Assembly: GCA_013214065.1 (NCBI GenBank)
Contig: JABSPK010000018.1
Coordinates: forward strand, 1 to 63,004
DNA: 63,004 bases
Direction of reading: 5' to 3'
Origin: Flavobacteriaceae bacterium
GTDB lineage: Bacteria; Bacteroidota; Bacteroidia; Flavobacteriales; Flavobacteriaceae
Shown: piece after piece, positions 17,415-25,951 of the stretch
Position numbering within the stretch: the stretch's first letter is position 1
How the letters are laid out: each line of letters opens with the position of its first letter
Program-made: the position numbers and the translations under genes
Notes under the pieces: model-generated
Database searches by the model: none
The model's input: the letters and a program-made list of their open reading frames with translations, nothing else
Told to the model about the DNA's origin: nothing

Positions 17415-17945
17415 ATGAAGCAAAAGAAGAAAGATTTAGACAAGGAACTGGAAGAAATCAAAAAACTATCTCAAGAGGCAGATAGCAACAAGGGTTTTGA
17501 ATTAGGTTTCGAAGAAGACTTTAAACAGGACATTTCCAAAATAGATTTTATTGACGACAAACAGAACCCACAGGAATCATATCGACTTTATTATGCCATC
17601 GAAGGTATATTGAGTTCACACCTTCCCAAAGGGCCCAAATATGAAAAGCTTATAAGGTTTGTGAGAGAGGAAAAGATAATTTTCCTAACTGGGGGAAAGA
17701 AGAAGGATCAAAGGGGCGTCAGGGGTGCTGATAGCCGTCAAGCATACATAAGCACTCATTTAAAACCTGCCTTAAATGCACTTCTGGAATGGATACAAGA
17801 AGGAGGCAATAGTTTTGACTTGTTTTTAAGGTTTAGACGGTTGAACATTCAATATGGTTATTTTAGGGAAGATGAGCTTTCAGAATACAATCAGTCCTTG
17901 ATAACCGCTCTAAACTACAACCCCAAACGAGATAACAAAGAATAG
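17415..17945 (+). CDS. unknown protein paired with Xre-ImmA regulator
   Basis: This gene of 176 residues starts five bases after the Xre-ImmA stop. The first 25 residues are highly charged and probably coiled (KKKDLDKELEEIKKLSQEAD). The rest is a mixed alpha-beta domain with YRLYYAIEGILSSHLPKGPK, a basic segment LTGGKKKDQRGVRGADSRQA and a helical end. There is no signal peptide or membrane helix. I recognise no family. Tight spacing and shared base composition suggest it is the effector, target or partner controlled by the upstream regulator. Confidence 0.7.
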   Translation: MKQKKKDLDKELEEIKKLSQEADSNKGFELGFEEDFKQDISKIDFIDDKQNPQESYRLYYAIEGILSSHLPKGPKYEKLIRFVREEKIIFLTGGKKKDQRGVRGADSRQAYISTHLKPALNALLEWIQEGGNSFDLFLRFRRLNIQYGYFREDELSEYNQSLITALNYNPKRDNKE

Positions 17946-18201
17946 TACCAGTTTTGGCTGTTTAGTCAGTGAACAACACGTAAGTAACGACTCAATTACA
18001 ACGCCCCTGACTTTTCTGTAAATTCTCCTTCTTTCCTTACTTCATCCATTACAACACTTTGACCGACCGAAGGTGTAAACTCCTATATAGTTCCCTTTTC
18101 CAAATAGGGTCCGCGACAGTGCCAGCTGTTATGGATTGGGTATCCATTGAAATGCTGTAATGGGATGCAAAAGGAAAGTGGAGTCGTGGGCAGCTACGAT
18201 C

Positions 18202-18801
18202 CTAGTTGATGATGCGAAAGGTCAAATTGATGCGGGCCCCGATGGTTTTTTTCGTTTTCGGGATTTGATGCTGCCAATGATGCTGCATCGCACCTTGCAT
18301 CAACAAGAGGCTGCCGGTTTGCAACAACAGTTTGTGCCGCGCTTCTTTGAGCTGCTTATGGCGAAGATGGAAATACCGTTCTTGCCCCAATGAAATGGAA
18401 GCGATGACCGGGTTTCGACCCAATTCAGGTTCGTCATCGGCATGCCACCCGTTACTATCTTGCCCATCGCGGTATAAATTGGCCAAACAGGTGGTAAAGC
18501 GATGGCCGGTAAATGCTTCCAGTCGTGATTTGATTTCCAGCAAATCACCCTCGAACGGGTACGGATGCATAGTCAAGCCCGAATATCGATATGGTTTACC
18601 GTTAGCGGCGAACAAGGCGGTCAGTCTCGGTTGGGCATAGGTCTTACCGAAAACGGTAATATCGTCTTGCTGCCAAGGCAGCGCTTCTTTCATGCGGTCG
18701 AAATAAGCGGCAGCATCAATGGTCGGTATGAAATGCGGGTAATACCGCAGATCGGCATCGGGTAACTCAAAGGTCTCGGAATCTGTAAACAATGACGTCA
18801 T
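18202..18801 (-). CDS. alkB: AlkB-like Fe(II)/2-oxoglutarate-dependent dioxygenase
   Basis: The protein has 199 residues, the compact AlkB-homologue type. The HxD motif is H120-A-D122 in GWHADDEPELG, the distal iron ligand is H178 in HQIPK, and 2-oxoglutarate-binding R190 and R196 lie in RINLTFR. These enzymes remove alkyl groups from 1-methyladenine and 3-methylcytosine in DNA or RNA by oxidation. It overlaps the preceding araC-type gene by four bases (ATGA), so the two are co-translated. A Fe/2OG DNA-repair role is well supported by the motifs; substrate preference is not visible. About 250 bases without a recognisable gene separate it from the AT-rich module to its left. Confidence 0.92.
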   Translation of the reverse strand: MTSLFTDSETFELPDADLRYYPHFIPTIDAAAYFDRMKEALPWQQDDITVFGKTYAQPRLTALFAANGKPYRYSGLTMHPYPFEGDLLEIKSRLEAFTGHRFTTCLANLYRDGQDSNGWHADDEPELGRNPVIASISLGQERYFHLRHKQLKEARHKLLLQTGSLLLMQGAMQHHWQHQIPKTKKTIGARINLTFRIIN

Positions 18802-19691
18802 GAGGCCAACACGGCTTTGAGTTGGTTGCGGTACTCAGATGGGTTTTGCCCGGTAAAGGCTTTGAACGACTTGTTGAAGTGGGAGAAATTGTTGAACCCG
18901 CTCTCAAAACAGACCTCCGTAATGCTCATGGGTTGTTCGGCCAAGAGTTTCGAGGCATGGACCAAGCGGTATTCGTTGACGAACTGTACAAAGGTCTTAT
19001 TGGTGATTTTTTTGAAGTACCGGCAAAAGGAGGGTACGGTCATGCTGACCATATCGGCGATTTCACCCAAACTGATGTCTTCTTTGAAATGCGTCTTCAC
19101 ATGATTGAATACCACATTGATCCGATCGTTATCCTTGACTTCGGTCTCCATGGCGAATCCTTCGGCATTCAACACCCTGAATTCGTCCGAATTGCCCAAT
19201 TCATTCAGTATGTTCAGGATGGACAATAGCCGTTGAAAATCGGTTTGGTACTCCAGAATTTCCATTTTCTCACCGATTTTCCGCTTGGTTTTCCCATAAA
19301 ACGCGATGCCGCTTTTCGCCACTTCGAACAATTTTTGGATTTTGTTCATCTCAGGGATCTCAAAAAAGTCACTGCCCAAGAAATCGGGTTTCATTTGAAC
19401 CACGGTTTCGCTCTTGTTACCGGTCAGTTTATCCGTGAATCCACAATGTGGAAGCTGGGATCCTATCAAAATCAGGTCCCCGTCCCTATAATAGGAAACG
19501 TGACTTCCGATTTGGCGTTTGCCCGAACCACCATTGACATAGACCAATTCCAATTCAGGATGGTAGTGCCAACCGTTCACTTTGTTTTCCTTGTTTTCGT
19601 CAAATTTGACGTAGGTATAGGAATGCCCGAAATTAGGGGCGATCGCTTCAAATGCGGGTTTCGCTTTTTTCAGCTCCATTTTCTTTTCCAT
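18798..19691 (-). CDS. AraC-family transcriptional regulator with cupin sensor domain
   Basis: A protein of 297 residues. The N-terminal half is an AraC-type cupin (NGWHYHPELELVYVNGGSGK; GDLILIGSQLPHCG). The last 100 residues hold the double helix-turn-helix: LGEIADMVSMTVPSFCRYFK and SITEVCFESGFNNFSHFNK, then FKAFTGQNPSEYR. This arrangement binds DNA as a response to a small, probably sugar-like ligand. It is the first gene of a two-gene operon with alkB, an unusual partner for a cupin-type AraC regulator. There is no Ada-type cysteine motif, so alkylation sensing like Ada's is not indicated. Confidence 0.92.
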   Translation of the reverse strand: MEKKMELKKAKPAFEAIAPNFGHSYTYVKFDENKENKVNGWHYHPELELVYVNGGSGKRQIGSHVSYYRDGDLILIGSQLPHCGFTDKLTGNKSETVVQMKPDFLGSDFFEIPEMNKIQKLFEVAKSGIAFYGKTKRKIGEKMEILEYQTDFQRLLSILNILNELGNSDEFRVLNAEGFAMETEVKDNDRINVVFNHVKTHFKEDISLGEIADMVSMTVPSFCRYFKKITNKTFVQFVNEYRLVHASKLLAEQPMSITEVCFESGFNNFSHFNKSFKAFTGQNPSEYRNQLKAVLAS

Positions 19692-19892
19692 AACGTAAAA
19701 TTACTTCCGGCCGAATCATTGCATCTATGCAAAATTACCACAATTCTATGGTATTTTACCTTTTATGAAATTTTAACACCTCTAGAAGGTTAATATTGAA
19801 CAGAAATCGGATAAATCCGCAGTAGAATCAAGGGGCAATCCCATGCTAAGTTTGTATCGTAATTCAATTGCAAATCATAAAAACGAAATGTT

Positions 19893-20246
19893 ATGAAGGC
19901 ACTTAAGAGAAATACAGTAGCAGTAGCCTTATTGTTCGCAGCGGCCACCGGCCTTGCCAACGGACCGAAGATCAATGAAGTCGAGAAAAACCTACTTGAA
20001 GTCAATTCAGATCCGGTTTTTACCAAGAAAGGGAACAAATTGTTCATGAACTTATTGAACCTTGACCAGGAGAAAGTGACCATTAAAGTAATGGATAGCA
20101 ATGGTCGTGTGGTTTTCAAGCAAGTATTGGAGGGCGACTTGGTCGTTGAGAAGGCGTTCAACTTCGAACAGGCATACAGTGACAGTTACACGGTCATTAT
20201 CGTTGATGATAACAAGACCTACAAAGAAACCGTTGAGGTAAAATAG
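19893..20246 (+). CDS. small secreted beta-rich protein
   Basis: The product has 117 residues, with a signal peptide ending about ATGLANG. The mature part of about 95 residues is a beta-sandwich-like sequence (KVTIKVMDSNGRVVFKQVLE; YTVIIVDDNKTYKETVEV) resembling the C-terminal secretion-tail fold seen on many Bacteroidota exported proteins, here standing alone. It is divergently placed from the araC gene and followed by an intrinsic terminator, so it is monocistronic. Function is unknown. Confidence 0.8.
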   Translation: MKALKRNTVAVALLFAAATGLANGPKINEVEKNLLEVNSDPVFTKKGNKLFMNLLNLDQEKVTIKVMDSNGRVVFKQVLEGDLVVEKAFNFEQAYSDSYTVIIVDDNKTYKETVEVK

Positions 20247-20278
20247 TTATTAGTTAAGTTAATTTTATTCAGTTGTGA

Positions 20279-20303
20279 GGCCCCGACATCGTCGGGGCTT
20301 TTT
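20279..20303 (+). terminator. intrinsic terminator after small secreted gene
   Basis: The stem GGCCCCGAC/GTCGGGGCT (one G-T pair) has a three-base loop and is followed by a run of Ts. It lies 32 bases after the stop codon of the secreted-protein gene and abuts the 3' end of the converging MOSC gene. Confidence 0.9.
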
Positions 20304-20935
20304 CATAGCCATTTTTTGAGCCGTTCCCTTTTGTAGGAGGGCAAGGCTTCATTCGCAATAGCAAGTTTGAGCGTTTCCGGATCCTTCTCCCTTTCGAAAA
20401 GTAACCGATAAAAGGCCTGTATGGTCAAAGGATTTCCACTTTCTTCGATCAATTCCATACGATCACCCTTTTGAACGGTTCCTTGCTCCAAGACCTTCAC
20501 GTAGGTGCCAGGATGCCCATGATCGATAAACGCTTTCAAAATGCCTTGGTCTTTGAACCGGATACCCAGTTTGAAGCAGGGTTCGCGGGGTTGGGTTACC
20601 TGCACCAAGGCCGTGCCCAAACGATAAATGCTTCCGATACGTAAACGATCCTCTTCCAAACGATCCATGGTCAGGTTTTCACCCAACATGCCCCAATCCC
20701 ATTCCAATGTCGGGTATTTTTCTTTCCAGTAGGGGTAATGATGTGCCGAAAATAGGTAACAGGCCTTGTAAACACCACCATGCACCTTTCTATCCGCGAT
20801 GGTGTCCGATCGCACTTGCTCATGTTCCAATTGGATGCCCGATTCGGTGGGGTATTTGAAAATCCCGGTGGTAATTGTTTTTCCACGCCATACGACTTCC
20901 GTGGATGAACCGATGTTGGTCGATAGTACTTGCAT
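20303..20935 (-). CDS. MOSC-domain protein (YiiM-like)
   Basis: The protein has 210 residues and is a stand-alone MOSC domain. Characteristic parts are DRKVHGGVYKACYLFSAHHY, WGMLGENLTMDRLEEDRLRI and the cysteine region TQPREPCFKLGIRF. MOSC domains bind sulfur or molybdenum-cofactor species and reduce N-hydroxylated bases or carry sulfur; YiiM in E. coli is the nearest well-known type, acting on 6-hydroxylaminopurine. The C-terminal helical part GNPLTIQAFYRLLFEREKD fits the YiiM 3-alpha extension. It is transcribed alone between two terminators. Confidence 0.88.
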   Translation of the reverse strand: MQVLSTNIGSSTEVVWRGKTITTGIFKYPTESGIQLEHEQVRSDTIADRKVHGGVYKACYLFSAHHYPYWKEKYPTLEWDWGMLGENLTMDRLEEDRLRIGSIYRLGTALVQVTQPREPCFKLGIRFKDQGILKAFIDHGHPGTYVKVLEQGTVQKGDRMELIEESGNPLTIQAFYRLLFEREKDPETLKLAIANEALPSYKRERLKKWL

Positions 20936-20940
20936 ACCCT

Positions 20941-20979
20941 AAAAATAAAAAACCATCGCTGAAGGCGATGGTTTTTTTC
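20941..20979 (-). terminator. intrinsic terminator, bidirectional in form
   Basis: The stem AAAACCATCGC/GCGATGGTTTT has a short loop and A/T runs on both sides. It follows the DUF6249 gene on the minus strand and separates it from the MOSC gene. Confidence 0.9.
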
Positions 20980-20995
20980 GAGATGATTTGCAAGA

Positions 20996-21349
20996 TCAAT
21001 CGTCTTGTTCCAGTTTTTTGGTCATGGTAAAACCGACCAACAGCCCAATACCGGATAGGAGGAAGATCGTACCCGGATAGGCAATGTCTTCATCAACATG
21101 CAATACGCTTTCCAGAATCGAAGCGATAAAAATACCGACCCCGATACCGATAAGCAAAAGGGCAATGTTCAAGATCAACACCTTCCAGAATGGAGCGGCG
21201 TTCTCTTTTTTCCCTTTGACGAAAATACTTGCATCGGCGCCTTTTTCGATCAAGGCCAATCGTTCTTTGTTCCTCGTTGAAAAATAGAGGTAAGCAATGG
21301 CGAAAAACACCGTGAACATGATCGGTACGATAACAATTTCAGATCCCAT
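20996..21349 (-). CDS. DUF6249-type membrane protein
   Basis: This 117-residue protein has a first membrane helix (IVIVPIMFTVFFAIAYLYF), a short charged cytoplasmic loop (STRNKERLALIEKGADASIF) and two further helices. The NKERLALIEKGAD loop is the signature of DUF6249 proteins, which in Bacteroidota are often found near ECF sigma factors. Here it lies divergently from such a sigma factor gene with about 130 bases between starts. The role is unknown, but membrane topology is clear. Confidence 0.82.
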   Translation of the reverse strand: MGSEIVIVPIMFTVFFAIAYLYFSTRNKERLALIEKGADASIFVKGKKENAAPFWKVLILNIALLLIGIGVGIFIASILESVLHVDEDIAYPGTIFLLSGIGLLVGFTMTKKLEQDD

Positions 21350-21481
21350 AACTAATTCGTTTTTATGATTATTAATTTGTTTTCACTGCGTATGACGACG
21401 GTTTTTCGATAAGGGTTACAGCAAACCAAAAAAAAAGTTGAAAGTTGTAACCAATTGGGTAATTTGATCGTCAATAGGACA

Positions 21482-22057
21482 ATGACTAACAACGACCAAT
21501 ATTTCATCGAGCAATTGCAGGCCGGCAATACCGCCGTATTCGCTGATTTGGTCGATACCTATAAGAACCTGGTTTTTTCCCTGGCCCTACGCATGCTGAA
21601 ACAGACCGAAGAGGCCGAAGAAGTCAGTCAAGACACCTTCATTAAGGTATTCAAGGGTATCGATAAATTCAAAAGCGATTCGAAACTGTCGACCTGGATC
21701 TATCGGATTACCTATAACAGTTGCCTGGATCGTTTAAAGTCGAAGCGAAGGGAATTCATGACGGTAGAGATCGATGAACACAATGCGAACAAGATCGGCG
21801 ATGTAGGAAACGCTTTTGAGGTGTTGGCACAAAAAGAGCGGGAAGAGGCCATTCGGGAATGTCTGGCCAAACTGCCTCCTGATGACGCCGCACTGTTGAC
21901 CTTGTTCTATTTCGAAGAAAAGAAATTACAGGAAATTGAAAAAATAACCGATCTTTCGGTCAATACCATTAAGGTGCGTCTCTTTAGGGCGCGCAAGCGT
22001 TTGGCCGGTATTATGCAAGATCACCTGGAACCCGAAATATTGCAGCACTATGGATGA
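21482..22057 (+). CDS. ECF-type RNA polymerase sigma factor
   Basis: The ATG at 21482 gives 191 residues; a TTG at 21455 would add nine without family support. Region 2 is seen in YKNLVFSLALRMLKQTEEAE with DTFIKVFKGIDKFK, and the region 2.3/2.4 promoter-melting helix in LSTWIYRITYNSCLDRLKSK. Region 4 is in LPPDDAALLTLFYFEEKKLQ and SVNTIKVRLFRARKRLA. The gene overlaps the next one by eight bases, and that product has the shape of an anti-sigma factor. It probably responds to an envelope signal. The regulon is not evident. Confidence 0.92.
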   Translation: MTNNDQYFIEQLQAGNTAVFADLVDTYKNLVFSLALRMLKQTEEAEEVSQDTFIKVFKGIDKFKSDSKLSTWIYRITYNSCLDRLKSKRREFMTVEIDEHNANKIGDVGNAFEVLAQKEREEAIRECLAKLPPDDAALLTLFYFEEKKLQEIEKITDLSVNTIKVRLFRARKRLAGIMQDHLEPEILQHYG

Positions 22058-22457
22058 GCATCAAAACAAAGACCTGAATGGCTTGGTAGATAAGTTTATG
22101 GTGGAGGCTCCGTTAGAACGACCTTCGGCCGATTTCACCAAAAAATTGATGGCCAAGGTCGCTATGCTGCCCAAAAAGGGCCTAATCGCTTATAAACCCT
22201 TGTTGTCGAATAGACTTAAAATCATATGGGGGTTGGTATTCGTATTGCTCTTGGCCGGGTTGGTACCCATGGTAGACGCGGCAGCTGAAGGCCATGTATA
22301 TGGGACTTTGGCAAAGTCTTATTTGAAAACCGTTTCAGCCTATTTGCCCAGTTTCGAATGGTCGAAGTCCTATGTCTATGGCTTTGTATTCATGGCTGTA
22401 ATGGTCTTGATACAAGTCGGCTATCTAAAACGCTTTTTTGAGAATCGCATTGCATGA
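22050..22457 (+). CDS. probable membrane-bound anti-sigma factor
   Basis: The product has 135 residues. About 60 cytoplasmic N-terminal residues (LVDKFMVEAPLERPSADFTK) are followed by two membrane helices (IWGLVFVLLLAGLVPMV and YVYGFVFMAVMVLIQVGYL). It begins inside the sigma-factor gene, so the two are coupled. The layout of a short sigma-binding segment plus membrane anchors is that of small Bacteroidota anti-sigma proteins, though no zinc motif is visible. Assignment rests on context and topology, not on a recognised family. Confidence 0.72.
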   Translation: MDEHQNKDLNGLVDKFMVEAPLERPSADFTKKLMAKVAMLPKKGLIAYKPLLSNRLKIIWGLVFVLLLAGLVPMVDAAAEGHVYGTLAKSYLKTVSAYLPSFEWSKSYVYGFVFMAVMVLIQVGYLKRFFENRIA

Positions 22458-23795
22458 TCACTTTTTGAAATACCAAAAAGGAAAGGATTCCTGGATCAAC
22501 TCCACGATACTGTCGTTCTCTTTCCGTTTTCGCATGACCCGCAACTGATGCTTGCCTTCGGGCACTGCTTTGAGATCCAAAAAAGTTTCAAATCCAAGTC
22601 GGTTCTTGCTATCGGTGGTGATGATGAACTCACTGTCGTACACCACGCTGTCGATTTTGAAGAAATGGGTTTTGTTGAAGACTTCGAGGTAGTATTTTCG
22701 AATGCTGTCTTTCTGACGACGGGTAGTTATCTTGTCGCTCCAATTCGTGTTGAATTGAAAATTGGTCGATGACAGTCCCCGTCGGTCCTCTTCGGGTTTC
22801 AACGAACCCTCAAAGGCAAAAATCCGTTCCTCTAAATTTTCCGAATAGGGCATGAATACCTGAAGGAAGGTGGTATTGATTACCTTTGATGGAATGACCG
22901 CTTCCCCGGGGAAATCACCGTCTTCGGTCATCATGTCTTGATAGTTTTCCTTATTCGCGAAAAAGGTCGATGAGGTGCGGTCTTTTTCAAGATAATTCGA
23001 GTTCCGGTACTCTAATCCACTTAAGATCAAAATCAAAATGTAAATCGGGGTCAACATCAAAACGATGCGTTTTCCGAAACGATTGTCCAAAAAATTGTAG
23101 ACCAACGGGCGGTATAGGATCGACAAGCTTAAAAAACTAAAAACCCAATAAAACGGAAAATAAAAGCGGGCCACCCATTTGTTGCGTTTCATGAGCCCTT
23201 GGGTGATGAAATCGAAAAACGTAAATAGCATCCCAACCGAAATGAATATGACCAGCGGAATTCCGATACCTTGTGAAATCCATCGCGGTAATTCATCGTT
23301 TTCAATAAGGAAATTCGCGGTCAATGCGATGCTCAAAATAATCAGCGTGATGGCCAACACATGAAAAATGAGCAAAAAGGAAATCGCGAAGAGGATGCTG
23401 CAATAATTTTCAAGATTGGCGATATATCGGTCGAAGGAAACAATGCGTTTTTTAAGGTAATTTTTGAACCATTCGGTATACTTCAACTTGTCGAATTCGA
23501 TATCTCCCGAAACATAGCGTAGACCCAATGCGCCGATCCATAATCCCCTTAAGACCACATGTAGCAAGAGGTTGAACAAGAGGATGCTGCAAGCGATAAA
23601 GGCCACCAAATGAATTACGAATTGGTAGATCTGTTGATTGTTCTGCGCGTTTTCGGCACCAATGCGCAGCGGTTCGTAGGCAGTGAAAAGCCCGAAAATG
23701 GCGAAACCCGAGATAATGAGTTCCAATTCCCAGCTTTGCTGTTGCAGGGAATCGAGTAGTTTTTTGAACGCCGGACTTTTGTAATCGTTGCTCAT
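22458..23795 (-). CDS. integral membrane protein of unknown function
   Basis: The protein has 445 residues. A short N terminus (YKSPAFKKLLDSLQQQSWEL) leads to about six to eight hydrophobic helices over residues 25-260, for example FVIHLVAFIACSILLFNLLL and VLAITLIILSIALTANFLI. The C-terminal 180 residues are soluble and charged (KDSIRKYYLEVFNKTHFFKI; EGKHQLRVMRKRKENDS) and probably periplasmic. It converges exactly with the anti-sigma gene (no intergenic bases) and ends in front of the htpG terminator. I recognise no family. Membrane location is clear. Confidence 0.85.
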   Translation of the reverse strand: MSNDYKSPAFKKLLDSLQQQSWELELIISGFAIFGLFTAYEPLRIGAENAQNNQQIYQFVIHLVAFIACSILLFNLLLHVVLRGLWIGALGLRYVSGDIEFDKLKYTEWFKNYLKKRIVSFDRYIANLENYCSILFAISFLLIFHVLAITLIILSIALTANFLIENDELPRWISQGIGIPLVIFISVGMLFTFFDFITQGLMKRNKWVARFYFPFYWVFSFLSLSILYRPLVYNFLDNRFGKRIVLMLTPIYILILILSGLEYRNSNYLEKDRTSSTFFANKENYQDMMTEDGDFPGEAVIPSKVINTTFLQVFMPYSENLEERIFAFEGSLKPEEDRRGLSSTNFQFNTNWSDKITTRRQKDSIRKYYLEVFNKTHFFKIDSVVYDSEFIITTDSKNRLGFETFLDLKAVPEGKHQLRVMRKRKENDSIVELIQESFPFWYFKK

Positions 23796-23828
23796 AGCGG
23801 ATCCATTTGGGCTTTAAGATAGCACAAA

Positions 23829-23861
23829 ACAAAAAAAAACCGTCCTTGGGCAAGAACGGTT
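23829..23861 (-). terminator. intrinsic terminator after htpG
   Basis: Read on the minus strand, the 11-bp stem AACCGTTCTTG/CAAGGACGGTT (one G-T pair) is followed by a run of at least nine Ts. It lies about 40 bases after the htpG stop. Confidence 0.92.
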
Positions 23862-23898
23862 TCGTTTCATATTCGGAATACCTCCAAAAAGGAGGTCT

Positions 23899-25788
23899 TT
23901 ATTTGATCATCTCGTAACTGCGATTGATGAATTGGGTGAGCTCTTCACCTTTCAACAAGCCTTTCGACAGTCTTGCAAGATCCAATGACTGATTGATCAA
24001 GCGCTCCCGCTTTTTCGCAGTTTTGGTGTTCAGGATCTCACCGACCAATTCATGGTTGGTATTGACCACCAAGTTGAACATATCGGGCATATTCCCCATG
24101 CCGAACATGCCCCCGCCTCCGGTTTGTTGCATATCCTTCATCCTTCTCATGAATTCCGGTTCCGTGATGACAAAGGGTTGTGCCGTACTATCCATGGCTT
24201 CCAATTGCACGGTAAAACTGCTTTGTTCTCCGATGACCCCTTCGATCTGTCCTTTGAGGGTTTCTTTTTCCTCATCGGAAAGTTTTGAAATGGCCGTTTC
24301 CTCTTTCTTGATCAGATTTTCGATATGATCGGCATCGACCCGCGCAAAGGAAACGTTCTCCTTGGCACCTTCCAATTTTTGGATCAGGTGCGGTACAATA
24401 GGGGAATCCAATAATAACACCTCGTACCCTTTGGCCTTGGCAGCTTCGATATAGCTGTGCTGGGCATCACGGTCAGAAGCATAGAGCACGACTTTTTTAT
24501 CGTCTTTGTCGGTTTGGGTGTCCTTGATCTTTTCGATCAGTTCCTCGAAGGTGAAAAAAGTACCGTCCACACTGGGGTACAAGGCAAATTTGTCGGCTTT
24601 TTCGAAGAATTTTTCCTCAGACAACATACCGTACTCGATGACCACCTTGATATCGTTCCATTTCAGTTCGAAATCGGAGCGGTCGTTTTTGAACAAAGAG
24701 TTCAATTTATCGGCTACTTTTTTGGTGATGTAGGTCGATATCTTCTTCACTGCCCCATCGGCCTGTAAGTACGAACGGGATACGTTCAATGGGATGTCCG
24801 GTGAATCGATGACCCCACGCAACATGGTCAGGAATTCGGGTACGATCCCTTCGACGTTATCGGTGACGAAAACCTGATTTTGGTAGAGTTGGATGCGATC
24901 TTTCTGGATGTTGAGATCGTTGGTCAACTTTGGAAAATAGAGGATCCCCGTCAAATTGAACGGGTAATCGACGTTCAAATGGATATTGAACAAGGGCTCT
25001 TCGAACTGCATCGGATACAATTCGCGGTAGAACCCTTTGTAATCCTCTTCCTTAAGGTCAGCGGGTTTTTTGGTCCACGCCGGATTCGGATTGTTGATGA
25101 TATCGTCTACCTCTTGGGTAGGGGCTGGGTCTTCTTCCTTGGCCCCTTCCGGTTTGGGCAGGGTTTCGGTGCGCATTCCGAACTTGATCGGAATGGGCAT
25201 GAATTTGTTGTATTTGCCCAAGAGTTCGCGGATTTTGGAATCTTCAAGGAATTCGACCGAATCCTCTGCGATGTGCAATACGATCTCCGTACCTCGTTCG
25301 ACGCGTTCGGTCTCACTCAGTTCAAAGCTCGGTGATCCATCACAGACCCAATGCACGGCAGGTGCTTCCTTGAAGCTTTTCGTAAAGATCTCCACTTTGT
25401 CGGCGACCATAAAGGCCGAATAAAAGCCAAGTCCGAAATGCCCGATGATACCGGCCTCTTTTCCGGCGTCTTTGTATTTATCCAAAAATTCCTCGGCACC
25501 TGAAAAAGCGACTTCATTGATGTATTTCTTGACCTCTGATTCGGTCATCCCGATACCCTGATCGATGATGCGTAGGGTCTTGGCCTCTTTGTCGACTTTG
25601 ATTTCGATAAGGGGTTGACCGTAATCTACCTTGGCCTCACCGATTGCCGTGAGGTGTTTTAACTTGAGAGTTGCATCGGTAGCGTTGGATATCAATTCAC
25701 GAAGAAAGATCTCGTGATCGCTGTACAGGAATTTTTTGATTAAGGGGAAAATGTTCTCGACGGAAACATTGATCTTACCAGTTGCCAT
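23899..25788 (-). CDS. htpG: chaperone HtpG (bacterial Hsp90)
   Basis: A cytoplasmic ATP-dependent chaperone of 629 residues, the normal length. The N-terminal GHKL ATPase domain shows FLRELISNATDATLKLKHL, DQGIGMTESEVKKYINEVAF and IGHFGLGFYSAFMVADKVEI. The middle domain includes GILYFPKLTNDLNIQKDRIQ and SPDIPLNVSRSYLQAD, and the C-terminal dimerisation domain ends in RSYEMIK. An acidic and proline-rich segment at about residues 215-235 (EGAKEEDPAPTQEVDD) is the usual variable charged linker. It is monocistronic, with a terminator downstream and a 568-base untranslated region upstream. Confidence 0.98.
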   Translation of the reverse strand: MATGKINVSVENIFPLIKKFLYSDHEIFLRELISNATDATLKLKHLTAIGEAKVDYGQPLIEIKVDKEAKTLRIIDQGIGMTESEVKKYINEVAFSGAEEFLDKYKDAGKEAGIIGHFGLGFYSAFMVADKVEIFTKSFKEAPAVHWVCDGSPSFELSETERVERGTEIVLHIAEDSVEFLEDSKIRELLGKYNKFMPIPIKFGMRTETLPKPEGAKEEDPAPTQEVDDIINNPNPAWTKKPADLKEEDYKGFYRELYPMQFEEPLFNIHLNVDYPFNLTGILYFPKLTNDLNIQKDRIQLYQNQVFVTDNVEGIVPEFLTMLRGVIDSPDIPLNVSRSYLQADGAVKKISTYITKKVADKLNSLFKNDRSDFELKWNDIKVVIEYGMLSEEKFFEKADKFALYPSVDGTFFTFEELIEKIKDTQTDKDDKKVVLYASDRDAQHSYIEAAKAKGYEVLLLDSPIVPHLIQKLEGAKENVSFARVDADHIENLIKKEETAISKLSDEEKETLKGQIEGVIGEQSSFTVQLEAMDSTAQPFVITEPEFMRRMKDMQQTGGGGMFGMGNMPDMFNLVVNTNHELVGEILNTKTAKKRERLINQSLDLARLSKGLLKGEELTQFINRSYEMIK

Positions 25789-25951
25789 TATCTGTATATT
25801 TCAATTAGTATTTGGCCTACCCAGGTCAAAAAGGATACCAAGTCGTGTTAGGGTGACAAACTGACACAAGCCCTTGTAACGGATGATTTTGAAAAATTAA
25901 CAAATTTTATGTTTAATATATTTTAAAATAACTTAAACATTATCTATTTTT

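Larger units (their letters stand above)
15184..18000. mobile_element. AT-rich inserted module with IS1595-type transposase and two cargo genes (boundaries tentative)
   Basis: The stretch from just before the transposase to just after the 176-residue gene is visibly lower in G+C than both neighbours. TGTAATTAAGT at 15184-15194 and ACTCAATTACA at 17990-18000 form an imperfect inverted repeat (10 of 11 bases) that could mark the ends. I see no convincing target-site duplication, so the exact borders are uncertain. The content is transposase, an Xre-ImmA fusion and one unknown gene, all on the plus strand. Confidence 0.45.
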
